Shown here piece after piece: positions 1 through 12,300 of a stretch of DNA of 64,000 bases. The translations under genes were made by a program, and so were the position numbers. The notes below the pieces were generated by a model. The model saw nothing but the letters and a program-made list of their open reading frames with translations. It was not told the DNA's origin and did no database searches. Location of the stretch: positions 8,777,375 to 8,841,374 of the forward strand of contig NC_052666.1 of the NCBI RefSeq assembly GCF_016802725.1. Direction: 5' to 3'. The DNA comes from Solenopsis invicta (Eukaryota; Arthropoda; Insecta; Hymenoptera; Formicidae). Each line of letters begins with the position of its first letter. Position 1 is the stretch's first letter.

Positions 1-236
1 GTTTGTCCGTCCGCGCATAATTCTAAGCTTTTGTTACGTCCGCCCGCGCGTCATTGTCATTTGTCCGTCCGCGCACCGCGTCCAGAACGCTACGATCTTC
101 TACAACACCGAAGATACGCGAAATAAAGTCTCGCTTAAATACCAACCATCCAAGTCTAGTTCTCTTGGCGACCTCATCCGTGTCCTCGCCCGCCGAACTC
201 ACGCCGCCCCGTGCGCGAAAAAGCCAGGTCGTTACA
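1..236 (+). mobile_element. 3' end of a family-B LTR, cut by the window edge
   Basis: The segment has CGTCCGTCCGCGC-type repeats, a CGCGAAATAAA polyadenylation context near 118 and the terminus GGTCGTTACA at 236. It aligns in order with the last part of the complete solo LTR at 58777-59835, including TCTCTTGGCGACCTC and CGCCGCCCCGTGCGCG. The rest of the LTR lies outside the window, so I cannot tell a solo LTR from an element end. Confidence 0.8.
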
Positions 237-534
237 ATTATAAAACTTTTTGTGTTGTATTTGTTTCTAGAAGAACATGTATATATACATATACAGCGTG
301 ATTCAGAATAACCCGTAGTCTTTCAAGGGACGTATTCCTGGTCGAATTCTAAGACGATTTTTCCTTTGCCAAAAATTTGTCAGACGCTTAGATTTTAAAA
401 TATCAGTCGATTAAGTTAGCGTATCACGGGTCGAATATAGATGATATGCAGGGGCGGCGCACTCACCGTTACGCGCGGGTGTGTCGTGAGGTGCTGCGCT
501 CAGCTGATACAACACACAAGTCTTTCTCCCCTCT

Positions 535-536
<2 letters not shown>

Positions 537-566
<30 letters not shown>
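537..566. repeat. (CT)n microsatellite in left arm
   Basis: About 30 bases of alternating CT lie in the left arm of the palindrome. The counterpart in the right arm is a GA run at 5262-5302. The two runs differ in length, so they have expanded independently since the duplication. Confidence 0.9.
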
Positions 567-570
<4 letters not shown>

Positions 571-1114
571 CAGGAAATTCTTTGTACAGTCGAAGAATTG
601 AACAAAGAACTGCACGAAATCTACAAAACTATTTACATCTCAAGTTTTTAGAAACAGTAGTACTTTTTTTGTTACAGAGAGAAAGAGGGAGAGGAGAGAG
701 AGAGAGAGAGAGCGAACGCGCGCGCGCGTGCTTGCATAGACAAGTTTGGACATGCATTTACTTACGTATTATTCTGTACAGCAATCAATTAATTGTCTCC
801 ACGATGAGACAGACCAAAGTTTGTGATCCTTTTGAAAATTATCATTTTAGTATCATAATACACAATTCATTCATTTGATCGATAAAACTTGAGTAACTAA
901 TTAACGATCACTTTGAGTAACGATCACTGCAAATAATTACACAGGCCCACAAAAAAAAAAGTTGTCTGCGCCATGGAGTAGACCATGATATTCCCATGTA
1001 TTTTTGCCTGCTGAAACCGAATATGACCTCAGTTTTGCCCCTACACGTCAGGATTTTGTTCTACAGCCAAAAACACCTTGGAAAATTCATTAAACCTTGA
1101 ACCAGCAAACTTTA

Positions 1115-1315
1115 TATTTCTATAACCCCGTTATCCTTGAACAGCAAACCCCGTAACCCCATAACCCCATAACCCACAACTCCATAACCCTATAAATCTG
1201 GAAATCTAGCAGACTCCCAATAACCACATTACCCGTGGGAGGAGAGAGCCAAGACAGCAGACTCTCAAAAAACCACATGACCCTGGGAGTTATGCGGACA
1301 GAAGGAAGGATATAC
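1115..1315. repeat. Subterminal CCCCATAACC-type repeat cluster
   Basis: Several short units (CCCGTAACC, CCCCATAACC, CCATAACCC) lie just inside the left inverted end of the 941-4034 element. The complementary cluster (ATGAGGTTATGGGG) is at about 3740-3800. Subterminal repeats of this kind are commonly transposase binding sites in hAT-like elements; that role is inferred here. Confidence 0.6.
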
Positions 1316-1407
1316 AATAACATACATAATATAATTTTATAAATTTCTAACTCTGGAATCCTTAAGCACCAAATATTTTATCTTGGAAAGTTTTTAGACA
1401 TCACAGC

Positions 1408-3215
1408 TTATGATCGTTTGTGTTTTCGTACCCTCTTATCTTCAAATGATCTGTGGAGTGTGTTCCGTTTACGCTTCCTCCCTTTCACAACACTTTCTCT
1501 TATCAACATCCAACAGAAGTCAGCCATCATATTTATATCCCATCTACCCTGGTAACGACGTTCCATTTCTTTGATATCTTGGTGAAATCGTTCTCCTTGC
1601 TCTTCGCTGTAATCCCCAAGATTTTCTGGGAAGTAATCAAGATGTGAATGGAGGAAGTGTAGCTTGTAATTCATCAGGCAACCCAATTGCTGATATTTCC
1701 TAAGCATATCAGCAACTAATTCTTCATAGTTTTCACTCTTGTGATTACCTAAAAAGTTTCAACCACCTCCTTAAAGCTAAGCCACGCAGCCTTTTCTTTG
1801 GCATTCATTGTAGCAACGAATGCTTCATCTCTCAACATTGTACGGATTTGTGGGCCATCGAAGATTCCCTCTTTCAATTTAGCATCAGTTATTGCTGAAA
1901 ATTTATTTGCCAAGTATGCATAACACGAACCATCCTTATTTAAAGCTTTGACAAATTGTTTCATTAAACCAAGTTTAATGTGAAGAGAAGGAAGGAGAAT
2001 CTTGGATGGCTCTACTAAAGGCTTGCTGATGACATTTTTTGAACCGGGTTCCATGGATTCCTTCGCAGGCCAATGTATTTTGACGTAATGGTTTTCGCGG
2101 TCTCTGCTATCCCATAAGCATAAAAAGCATGGAAACTTCGTGAAACCTGACTGTTGACCCAAAATCATAGAAAGAATCTTGAGATCACCACAAATTTGCG
2201 AGTTGTGTTCGGAGTATTTTATTTTATGTAACACTATCTCAATATTTTTGTATTCTTCTTTGAGCGTTACTGAATGTGCTATGGGTATTGGCGCATATTT
2301 ATTAGAATTATGTAACAACACGGCCTTCAGGCTTCGCTTGGAGGAATCTATAAACAATCTCCACTCTTCAGCTTTGTATACATTCTTTTTCAAATCATTC
2401 ATCAGTCCTGTAACATCATGACAGTATACCAGATCTTCGTCTTGAGTAAAGTACTTTCTGAATGATTTATCTCTCGTTCGATAAATTGAAACTTTCGTTC
2501 CTTTCGACAACAGATTCTTTTCTTTCAACCTTGAAGCTAGTAATTCGGCTCCATCTTTAGGCAACCCTAATTCTCTGATCAGATCACTCAATTCTTCTTG
2601 ATTAAATGTTTGAGGTTTAATATTTTTCTTATTTGATGAAACATATTCGTCTTCACTTCCGACATTATCGTTTTCACTTGTTCCTTCATTACTCTTGTAT
2701 TCTTCCTCAGATCCTCCATCAATCTCCATTTCATCAAGTGATGAACAAAGATCAACTTCCTGATCTTCTACATCAACATTTTCCGTTGATATAATAGGTT
2801 TTGTAACACTAGAAACATTTGCATTCGTGATTTTATGCAAATTTAAACTGTTGTATCCTTTTCTTTTTGTCATACAGAAGTAACAATCTTCTTTATTTTC
2901 TGGTTCCCCCCAAACTATAGGCTTAGTGAATTTCAATCCTTTGTTATTCTTATTTTTTTTCCATCGATCCATCATAGTTTTGCAAGCACTGCATACTAAT
3001 TGAGGTAACCAGTAATGATTCCCATCACGCACTTCAGAGGCAAAACATTCTTTATATACTGATTTTAATTTTTCTGTGAATTTTTTAAGATTTTTCTGTA
3101 ATTTAAGTTCTCCACCAACATAACAGAAAGAATTCGGATCACTATCGCATCTATGAGGAACCACGGAGGATCTAGATGTATTTTGAATAAGTTTAGGATT
3201 TTTATTTTGAAGAGC
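1408..3215 (-). pseudogene. Transposon-encoded cysteine-rich protein, probable transposase, one frameshift
   Basis: This protein type recurs in arthropod and cnidarian genomes, and its position between inverted repeats makes it the likely transposase. I set the start at the Met 28 codons into the longest frame (MALQNKNPK), because the upstream residues look like read-through of leader. The N-terminal third has Cys pairs (SFCYVG, LVCSACKTMMDRW, DCYFCMTKR) that could form a zinc fold. An acidic linker follows. The conserved C-terminal half has LFIDSSKRSLKAV, PCFLCLWDSRDR and LHIKLGLMKQFVKALNKDG, and after the break HFLHSHLDYFPENLG and EEQGERFHQDIKEMERRYQG. The frame breaks in a T5 run near 1752: one base is missing relative to the downstream frame. 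About 600 codons remain recognisable. The catalytic triad is not assigned with confidence. Confidence 0.7.
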
Positions 3216-5256
3216 CATGGATATATTGAAAAACCCGCACGTTAGGGATCCTGTTCCGATCGCAGGTGAGTCCGCCGTCCTACGGGTGATAACCCTCATA
3301 CCTCCGTAGGTCTAAGTATGAGGGCTTTCCGACTTTAACGAGGACAAAGTCAACTCGTTGTCGGACAAACTACGGCTTCATCCTCACACCCTAACGCCCC
3401 CCTGCAAGGCAACGCGCCTTCGCTGGCTTCGTTATCTCAGAGGATCGGAAAATGGATCATTCTACACATCCTTGATTAAGGCAGTTGTCACCATCTCCAG
3501 CATCCTCTGAGGCAGCAGGATTTTCAATTTCAATAACAGAATCAGAGATTCCGTTATCAGAAGAAGAAACTTATCGTTTGGATTCTTAGACATTCGGGCA
3601 CAATGTAACTATGGGATAGCCACATATATATATAAATTCGATGGCACTCCGTGGACATGATTTGGGACTTCTGATTCGAATGAGTGGAACTTATCATTTT
3701 GTTCGTATATCCCTTGTTCTGTCCCAGGATTATGGTGTTATAGAGTCATGAGGTTATGGGGCTTGCAGGTATAGGGTTCCAGAGTTACGGGATTAGTATG
3801 AAAAGGTTATGGGATTCTTAGTTTGGCTGTTTGGAGTTGAGTGAGTTACGGAGTTTGATGTTAAGTTGTGGGATCTACGATTTAATGGATTTTTTAAGAT
3901 GTTTTTGGCTGTAGAAAAAAAATCCTGACGTGTAGGGGCAAAACTGAGGTCATATTCGGTTTCAGCAGGCAAAACACATGGGAATATCATGGTCTAGTCC
4001 ATGGCGCAGACAACTTTTTTTTTTGTGGGCCTGTGTTATTACTCATTTGGCGTGCGAAAATATGTAGCTCAATAAAATTCGTGTTTACGCGCGACGAACA
4101 GACAACACGTGTTTACTCGACAACAGAAAAGAGCCGACTTTTATGGGTTACGTTACGATCGAATATGAATGCGTGATTGGTCGAACAGAAGTTAGAACGC
4201 GGCAATTTAAAAGTAAAGTAGTGATTAATATCGTTTTTAATAATAAAATTTATTGAAAAATATTTTTCTATTTATTTTATTAAAATTATTTTTTTATATC
4301 AAGAGATTCTACACTGAGAAAAAAGTTATCGAATTTTAATAAATATTTGTTTGAATACTTGCAATGACACAATTTATTAAATGTAAGTAAATATTTATTC
4401 AGTAAAAAAATGATAGTTAAATTACATTAGTGATTCTTGTATTAAAGAAATATTTAATTACATTTAATAAATTATGTCATTGCAAGTATTCAAACAAATA
4501 TTTATTAAAATTCAATAACTTTTTTTCTCAGTGTAGAATCTCTTGACATAAAAAAATAATTTTAATAAAATAAATAGAAAGATATTTTTTAATAAATTTT
4601 ATTATTAAAAACAATATTAATCACTACTTTACTTTTAAATTGCCGCGTTCTAACTTCTGTTCGACCAATCACGCATTCATATTCGATCATAACGTAACCC
4701 ATAAAATCCGTCGGTTCTTTCCTGTTGTCGAGTAAACACGTGTTGTCTGTTCGTCGCGCATAAACACAAGTTTTATTAAGCTACATATTTTCGCACGCCA
4801 AATGACTAATAATTATTTGCAGTGATCGTTACTCGAAGTAATCGTTAATTAGTTACTCAAGTTTTAGCGATCAAGTGAATGAATTGTGTATTATGATACT
4901 AAAGTGGTAATTTACGAGAGGATCAAGGAAACTTTGGTCTGTCTCATCGTGGAGAAAACTAATTGATCGCTGTACAGAATAATACGTAAGTAAATGCATG
5001 TCCAAACTTGTTCATGCAAGTACGCGCGCGCTCGCTTTCACTCTCTCTCCCTCCCCCCCTTCTCTCTCTGTGACAAAAAAAGTACTACTGTTTCTAAAAA
5101 CTCAAGATGTAAATACTTTTGTAGATTTCGTGCAATTCTTTATTCTATTCTTCGACTGTACAAAGAATTTCCTGGCACTTCTCTTATTAAAATCATTAAA
5201 ATTAAGAAAAAAATTAATTACATTTTTAAATTAAAGCTAGCATTGTGATGTGACAC

Positions 5257-5261
<5 letters not shown>

Positions 5262-5302
<41 letters not shown>
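5262..5302. repeat. (GA)n microsatellite in right arm
   Basis: About 40 bases of alternating GA, complementary in position and sequence to the CT run at 537-566 in the other arm of the same palindrome. Confidence 0.9.
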
Positions 5303-5305
<3 letters not shown>

Positions 5306-5548
5306 AGAAAGACTTGTGTGTTGTATCAGCTGAGTGCAGCAGGCACCTTACGACATACCCGCGCGTAACGATGAGTGCGCCGCCCCTGCGTACCATCTGT
5401 ATTCGATCCGTGATACGCTAACTTAATCGACTGATATTTCAAAATCTAAGCGTCTGACAAATTTTTGGCAAAGGAAAAATTGTTTTAGAATTCGACCAGG
5501 AATACGTCCCTTAAAAGACAACGGGTTATTCTGAATCACCCTGTATAT

Positions 5549-7548
5549 TGCAACGTACTTTTCCTGCACTCGCCAGGCGCAAGAGAGTACGCCCGATAAA
5601 GAGGGAAAGGGGGGCGGTAAACAAAAAGTCCTCAAGCTTAATTAGTAATTGGGCGCCAGGCGCGATCTCTCGCACCACTTCACGAAGAATGGTAAATGCG
5701 TGACATGACAAGACGGATATCGCTGCCCACGGCTTGCTCCGCAAATGGCAGAGGGACGTAGTTCTTTAAGAGTAGCGGGGAAGGGGAGGGAAACGCAATC
5801 ACAACACTAGAAGTAATTTAAATAATGAAAGGTAATATATTTTAGAGTAATCGGATACGCGGTTTAACGAGTACAGGAAGTTTACAAAAGTTACGCGATT
5901 ACAAGCTGTAGTAAATAATCCTAAAATAATTTAGAAAATTGTAAACTGACGGAAGAGACGGATTAACGCTATCGGTATTTGAAGCTAACGGAGGCGTACT
6001 CTCGTTACTCGGAAATGTCCCCAAAAAGAATCAAGAGAATACTAAATCGAAGAACACGTCAGGACGGAACGAATTACAAAATACGCGGAACGATAATTAT
6101 TACAACATAAAGACACGCGACACGACAGTGATCATCACGTAAACTCGCACGGCATGGACAATACTTCTCTCGCACACAAAATCCGTACGGGCGTTACGCC
6201 CCTGACGGTAGGACTCACTCGCAACTAATAATTTCGATAATTATCTCGCGGAATTCCGATCGCCGGTGTTTCTCGCGGCAATTTCACGGCGTTGCAAATC
6301 TCGAGGAGACCGACTGGTATTACGTCTCGCCGAGATCGGATCGCGTGAATTCCACGCACCGAGCAATCCTTCTATTGCGAAAATCTTTACGACGGGTTCA
6401 GCAAAAGTACAATCCTGCTCCGAAATCACCCCGGTACGGCACGATACGGTACGATAATTCACAATTACTATTACGAAACGATACGCAACTTTAACATAAA
6501 ACTAGACGGTACGCGCGACTGTCGGTGTCCGCACCCCGCGAGGGACTTAACGATACTTGAGCTGCGGTCGATCTCTCTAGAAGTGTCGTCACTTCAGCAC
6601 AATTAATTACTCGCGAGATGCTCCGCTCTCATAAGTGCGATATGCGGTATGATTGAAGGAAATGCACGGAGATCGACCCTCACTCAAAGATTTAAACTTA
6701 CAATTACCGGAGCGGCGGCTTACAACAAAAAATCAGCAGGCGGTAGTCCTCGGCTCCTGGGCTGAGCCTCTCGTCGCAATGGTACACACGATAGTGATAA
6801 ACCGATCCGCTCTTTCCGGCTCGTCGGGCTCCGCCAAATTTCCACGTGACATCACGTCGTCTTTCTTCGCCGATTTTCACCGGTGATTGATCCGCGTTCC
6901 TACGCGCATCCTTCTCGCTCTCAGCGGTATTCCTTCTTAGGCGATCGGTAGTGCGTCTTTCGTCCTTGCTCCGGTACTCGCGATTTTGTCCTCTCGCTTT
7001 CTCTTGTTGCTCCGCGCCGTTGTCACGTTATACGGTGGGTGCCGCTCGTCTACTCAGCGGTCGGCGGGGCGGACGGAATGCTCGAAATGCGACGAAATCT
7101 TTCTCAGCGTCGACGCTCCAAGTTTGAATTCTGTTCCCTTCTGCGGTCGTCGGGCTGGCCAGGCCCACGGCGTTCTCACGGGATGATGGCTCAGCGGCCT
7201 GCAGTCCGCTGGTTCTATCTGGAGGCTCCACCAGCAAGATCGTTACAATAAAGGATGGCGTTAATACATGCGGCGTTCGGGAAGATAAGCGGTAGTACTA
7301 AATAGGCGGAACCGCGACTTAGCTTTCAGGCGCGGGGTCGGCGATGGTGTGACTTCCTTCGGCTTCCCCGTCGACGTCACCGCTTGGATCTTCATCACGC
7401 ACACACAATTAATATCGCCGTCCGCTCGGGTTTTGCTGATTCTGATACGCCCTAGCGCTCTCAATAAAGTATACGTTACATTACAAAAAAAACATTATGC
7501 GGGCAATTAAAATTAGAGAGCGGTAAGGCGCGGAAATTAGACGGGACA
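5549..7548 (-). repeat. 3' LTR of the minus-strand Gypsy element (inner boundary uncertain)
   Basis: The outer edge reads TGCAACGTAC on the plus strand, that is, CA at the element end. It matches the right LTR remnant for about 290 bases. The inner edge is not fixed because the other LTR is truncated. I place it at 7548 because on the minus strand a purine-rich run (GAGAGGGAGAAGGGAG) lies just before a TG there, as a polypurine tract should. Alternatives are 7247 and 7475, where CGTTACA occurs. No gene is seen in this stretch. Confidence 0.5.
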
Positions 7549-8108
7549 TTTGCGCTCCCTTCTCCCTCTCAGGGGGAGAGAGGGGCGCAATCCAGGGTAC
7601 CCTCCACGGCTTTATCGTTCTCCGGAACGGCGCTGCGGAGCGTTACGTCACAAATCCCCCGCCCCAGAGAGGCCGTGAAGGAGTCAACGCCAACAACTCC
7701 GACCACCATTCCGACAATTCTGCCGAGGCTCTTCTTCCCTGGCTTCTGAAGACGGTACAAGGTGTCCAAACCTGCTCGAGGAGGCTTCGGTCCGACAGTA
7801 CTACGCGCGATTCTCCCGTTTCGCGTCTCAAACAGTACCCACGCGCGACCCCATCGCGTCCGATCCCTCCGGTTCTCTGCACTCTCGCACGTCAATCCGT
7901 CGCGGGGCGGGGGGGAACATGAAGGAGAGAAACAGCAGGTTTTACATACATATGTATATTAGGTCGCTATTATACAAAGAAGTCTAATATGGTACGTAGA
8001 ACTAGGCGGTCTCCGCCTCGTCATTCGCACAATGAAAGAAGAAAAAAACAAACAAAAAGAAAAAAAATATAAATAAAAGGAAAAAGAAAAAAAACGGTAG
8101 GATTGTTC

Positions 8109-9461
8109 CTAAAAGAAACTTTTCGGGATCAATGTTGGGCTCGATAACGGCTTCACTCGGTCTTTCGCGGTTGGTGCCGCCAATATCCCACCTCTCTGTC
8201 GTCCTCCGGGTCGCAATCCCGTCGCGGCGGACTCCGCGCGGCCTGCGCCAGACGTTGACGATCTCTTGGTTCCCGAGGGGCGTTGGCGGGTTCCATCTGA
8301 CGGTATGCCGGACCGCAGCTCCGGCAGGTGCGCACCGTGACGCTCCTCTCCCCGCAACCGTAACAGAATCCCTGTAAGCGGGAAAGGTCACACTCGGAGT
8401 AGGTTGCAACTGCAATTCCAGCACCCGCCCGCCTCCCGTAAGGGCACCGAAGGTGGTGACGAATTTCCAGCCCGTCATACGCGCCATTCAAATTTTCAAT
8501 AACCCAATCTCTTACAGACTGCAATTTTTGCATTCTCTCTCCCCACCTCGCCGTACTTACAGTCTCTACCCCGGTAATTTTTCGGTTCTGCCGGCTGAGC
8601 GACTGTCTCGGAGTCAACTCCCGTCCAAGAATTAAAAAGGCTAGGGAGGTTCCTATTGATGAATGAAAGGCGGTATTATACGCGTATCTGAATTCCGGTA
8701 AATGTTTGTCCAACTCGCGGTGGTCCTTCTCGATAAACGCGAAAATCATCGTTTTTAGAATTCTATTAATTCGTTCTACGGGATTTGCTTGGGAGTGATA
8801 CAGTGGGACGGTAGTGTGCGTAATGTTATTTTCCTTGCAAAAGATTTCGAGCGTTCGATTGACAAATTCGGTGCCGTTGTCCGTTAAAATAAATTGTGGG
8901 CTACCCCAACGCAAAATTACGAGATCTTCTAATGCTTCACGGATTTTTGGCCCCGTTGCGAAACGCTTTGCATTCTACCCATTTCGTAAATAAATCTTAA
9001 ATCACTAACACGTACTGGAAACCGGCTTTACTTCGCGGCAATGGCCCAACGATGTCTGCGGCTATTACGGTCCACGGTCCGTCCGCGATTCTACGGCCCA
9101 TCAAGCCGGCCAGATTAGTCTGTTCAACTTTGACGCGTTGACATATGTTGCACGTTTGTACGTAGCTGGTTACGTCGCGGAATAAATTTGGCCAGAAATA
9201 TCGGACCGCGACTCGCTGGTACGTCTTCTCGATGCCGAGATGCCCTGCCTGCGGCATAGCGTGGGATTCCTTGAGCGCTTTGTTACGGTATTCTTTTGGT
9301 AAGACTAACTTCCATCTATCGAGATCTTCGACAATTTTCGAGATCACAGGTTTTGGTCGCAGGAAGTAAAGTTTATTATCTACGATCTTCCATTGCGTGT
9401 ACTTTTCCGGGTTTTTTTGCGACTTCCTATAATCTTTTACAATACCTTTCGTCCCCCGCAT
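8109..9461 (-). pseudogene. Gypsy integrase and C-terminal tail
   Basis: This is the integrase portion of pol, which inserts the element cDNA into chromosomal DNA. The zinc-binding region is visible as H-x-GHLGIEKTYQRV then CNICQRVK (about 9105-9250). The first catalytic Asp is in AADIVGPLPRSKAG. A stop follows at 8996 and a frameshift by 8915. The second Asp is in ILTDNGTEFVNRTL and the Glu in NPVERINRILKTM. A Cys-rich tail with CYGCGERSVTVRTCRSCG ends the frame near 8150. The reading continues from the RNase H fragment upstream, so this was one polyprotein. The stop plus frameshift make it non-functional. Confidence 0.85.
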
Positions 9462-11300
9462 TCTCCCATTTGGCCGTATCTATCGCGGCGTTCACGCACG
9501 TGATTTTGGTAGTTTTGATATTTTCTAAATCCTCGGCATTTTCGGCATTTTTGTACATCCGCGAGAGCGCATCCGGAATGTGATGTAACGCGCCTTTTCG
9601 AACGACTTCGTAGTCGTATTCTAATAATTCTAAGGCCCATCTCGCCAATCTACCCGTGGGGTTCTTTAAATTGTGCAGCCATCGTAAGCTGCTGTGGTCG
9701 ATAATGACGGTAAAACGATAGCCCTCTAAATACGGTCGAAATTTCTGAATTGCCCAAACGACGGCTAAACATTCTTGTTTGGTAACGGAATATCTTTTCT
9801 CTGTATCCGACAGAGCGCGGCTCGCGAACGTTATTACTCTTTCTTTGTCCGCAATTGTCTGCGTTAATACTGCTCCCAATTCAACCGAGCTCGCATCAGT
9901 TTGTAATACGAACGGTTGTTTAAAATTCGGACAGATCAGGGTTGGCACGTCGACAAGGTGTTCGCGTAACGTATTAAACGCGCGGGCTTGATCATCCCCC
10001 CACTTCCAGCGCTTGCCTTTTTTTAACAAGCCCGTTAGTGATTTGCTCTTTGTCGCGAACTGCGGGATAAATCTGCGATACCATGACGACATCCCCAAGA
10101 AGCGACGCAATTGTTCCAAATTTTGCTGAGCGGGATACTCTAATATGGGCCGCGTCTTTTCGGGATCCACCGTTAAACTTCCTTTTTGTAAAATAAATCC
10201 TAAATAAAGCACTTGGGAGCGACAAAACTCGCACTTCTCAGGATTTATGGTAAGAGCTGCAGCGATAATTGTTCCTAATACTTTCTTTAACCAGAACATG
10301 TGTTCCTCAAAAGGGGGGGTAGCGATAACGATATCATCCAAATAGGCGAATGCAAATGGCTCCATTTCTGGGCCAATAAGACGGTCTAATAGTCTTTGAA
10401 ATGTTTCCGGTGCTCCGGTAAGTCCGTATGGCATTCGTTTAAAATGACATAATCTTTTTCCGGGAACAATAAAGGCGGTAATTTTGCGACTTTCGTTTGC
10501 CAGTGGCACTTGGAGGTAGGCCTGACTCAAATCGGTTGTCGAAATATAATGGGCCGCTCGCAATTTGTCTATTATTCCGGTCATATTCGGTAGTGGGTAG
10601 GCGTCTTTCTTTGAGAGGCTGTTTACTTTGCGGAAATCTAAGCAAAAACGGTATTAGGCTTTTTTACCATTACTATCGGGTTTGATCATTCGCTGTGAGA
10701 TGGCTCGATTATTCCTGCCTCTAACATTTTATCTACTTCTGCCCTGATGGCTTCCTGTACTTTTGGCGACACGAGATAGCAGCGCTGTCTCACCGGTGCA
10801 TTTTCGCCCACGTCAATGCGGTGCTCAGTTAAATTCGTAGTATCGAGTATTTCTGGAGATTCCGGTAAAGTTTGCAAAAATTGTTTTAATTCTCTTTCCC
10901 GTCTGGATGTCAATTCGGTCAATCCGCAGCATGAAAGTTTGCTCGTATCCTCGTCGGTATTAAATGGATATCGCTGACGCGGCGTTTCGGCAAAACACCA
11001 TTCATCGGTTGCAAAGTTCAAAATTATTCCGAATTTTATTAGAAAATCCATGCCAAAAATGCATGGAACCGCCAGGGTCGGTAATAGCGCAACGGTAATA
11101 TTATGGCAACATTCTTTAAGCTTGATCGATAAGCTAAGTTCTTCGTTTATAGTAGCTATTTGTCCGTTGGCCGTTCTAATACGCGTGCCTCTTTTTTGGT
11201 TGTTTTCATATTTAAACTTCTTATTATTTGTATGGCCTCGTGTCCTAACAATGTCCTATTCGATCCGAAATTTACAAGGGCAACGAGAGCGTGTTCTTTT
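9427..11300 (-). pseudogene. Gypsy protease, reverse transcriptase and RNase H
   Basis: Pol core on the minus strand. The protease region near 11240-11290 reads ALVNFGSNRTLLG, where active elements have D-S/T-G; the catalytic Asp is Asn, so the protease is dead. RT begins near 10900 (QRCYLVSPKVQEAIRAEVDK), is interrupted by a stop and frame change at 10650-10690, then runs open from 10584. Visible RT motifs are STTDLSQAYLQVPL, FKRMPYGLTGAPETFQRLL and the intact active site YLDD (about 10335-10346). The connection and RNase H follow: QTDASSVELGAVL, QECLAVVWAIQKFRPYL and DHSSLRWLHNL. The 385-codon open stretch is the best-preserved part of the element. Confidence 0.9.
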
Positions 11301-11489
11301 ATTTTGATCTTCAAATATTTAAGGAGCGGTAATTCGTCGGGTTCAAATGTAACGTACGATTTTACGATTTTGGCGGTATTTTTTGGAGGGTCTTGGGTCT
11401 CGTTCCCTGACGTCGGAGTCGTAGGAACCCTTTCTATTTGCTCCGATTTGCGTTTCCTGCGTCACACGTCGAGCACGTATTTACAGTAA

Positions 11490-12300
11490 CGTCACGCTTT
11501 CGCATCTATAGCAATATCTTCGACGCGTCTCGGAACACTCCGGCGCGCGATGTCCCGTTTTCTTGCAATTCCAACACTTTAAGTTAATGGCTAAATTAAC
11601 TCCGCTCATTGAAACGGCATTATTTTGCAATGCCCTGGTAACCTTCGCGGACCCATTCTCATTAGTCGCGGTTGATTTTGTCTGCCTTTTCTTTTTGCCT
11701 CTTCTATTTGTCTCCGCGGACGCGACGGTAATAGTTTTTGCTTTCTCCTTGGGGGGGGGGGATGGTATACTAAATCCGGAAAAATAGATTGTTTGAGCAT
11801 AGTTGAGTAATAAAGGTCAGTAAGTTTTCTCGGCTGCTAGGGTACGTTCTAATCGCGTGACTAAATACTCTAGCGTGGCAAAATTGATAAAATTGTGACG
11901 CCGTATCGCGAGCTGTATGCGCGGCAACATATTTCGATGCGCAAAGTTTAATTGTTCCACCATCTGCCAGGAGGGTGATAGCCTACTTAGCAAAGCACGC
12001 AAACACGTTAAATAATCGGCAGCCGATTTGTGCTCCCCCTGCGTTCCCCGGAATATTCCGTCGCAAAGCGCGTATTGGTAATCCAGGTCTCCGAAACGCG
12101 ATCGCCACGCTATCTCGAAATCATCCCAGTTTCTGCTTTCGAGACGCACCCAGTATAATGCTACGTCCGATAAAAATAATGGGAGGCATTTAAATAAGTC
12201 AGCATCGCTAATCGGAACTATCGCGCAAGCCTCTTTTATTCTCAATAGGAACGCTTCCGCGTCGCTACCTCGCTTCCCGGAAAAGTGGAGATTTCACTTG
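11490..12300 (-). pseudogene. Gypsy gag, capsid-like and CCHC zinc knuckle
   Basis: The open part (12245-11817) has the capsid-like pattern LFKCLPLFLSDVALYWVRLE, FEIAWRSRFGDLDYQYAL, RGTQGEHKSAADYLTCLRAL and FAHRNMLPRIQLAI, typical of Gypsy gag in insects. After a disrupted stretch a zinc knuckle CWNCKKTGHRAPEC lies near 11530-11575, followed by CYRC. These regions bind and package the element RNA. The frame is broken between capsid and knuckle, and the true gag start upstream of 12245 is not clear. Confidence 0.75.

Larger units (their letters stand above)
941..4034 (-). mobile_element. DNA transposon with 8-bp-type target duplication, nested in the palindrome
   Basis: Inverted ends of about 160 bases start ACAGGCCCACAAAAAAAA at 941 and end in the complement at 4034. 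The flanking octamers ATAATTAC (933-940) and GTTATTAC (4035-4042) agree at 6 of 8 positions. This fits an 8-bp target duplication such as hAT elements make, though I cannot confirm the superfamily. Just inside the ends lie clusters of CCCCATAACC-like motifs, at 1120-1200 on the plus strand and as the complement at 3720-3800. The single gene is on the minus strand. The 650 bases upstream of it (3216-3870) hold no recognisable coding sequence. Confidence 0.75.
294..5543. mobile_element. Giant palindromic (foldback) DNA transposon, split by a nested element
   Basis: The ends are inverted: CAGSGTGATTCAGAATAACCC at the left and its complement at the right, each flanked by TA (292-293 and 5544-5545), as expected for a TA-target element. 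The arms pair over almost the whole length. Bases 294-940 match the complement of about 4813-5543, and 4043-4405 match the complement of about 4440-4808, leaving a loop of about 35 bases near 4423. Without the insertion at 941-4034 the element is about 2.15 kb and essentially one hairpin. No transposase ORF is visible in the arms, so it is non-autonomous. Its termini resemble those of the MITE at 30456-35355. Confidence 0.8.

Noticed and set aside
54..311. 85-codon ORF at the window start
   Set aside because: It runs across an LTR end into the next element; it is read-through of non-coding repeat.
1120..1200. CCCCATAACC repeats as telomere-like sequence
   Set aside because: Units are irregular, mirrored at the other end of the 941-4034 element and unlike the TTAGG repeat of insects.
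7028..7251. Overlapping GC-rich ORFs on both strands around 7000-7250
   Set aside because: They lie in the LTR region of the minus-strand Gypsy element and show no conserved motif.
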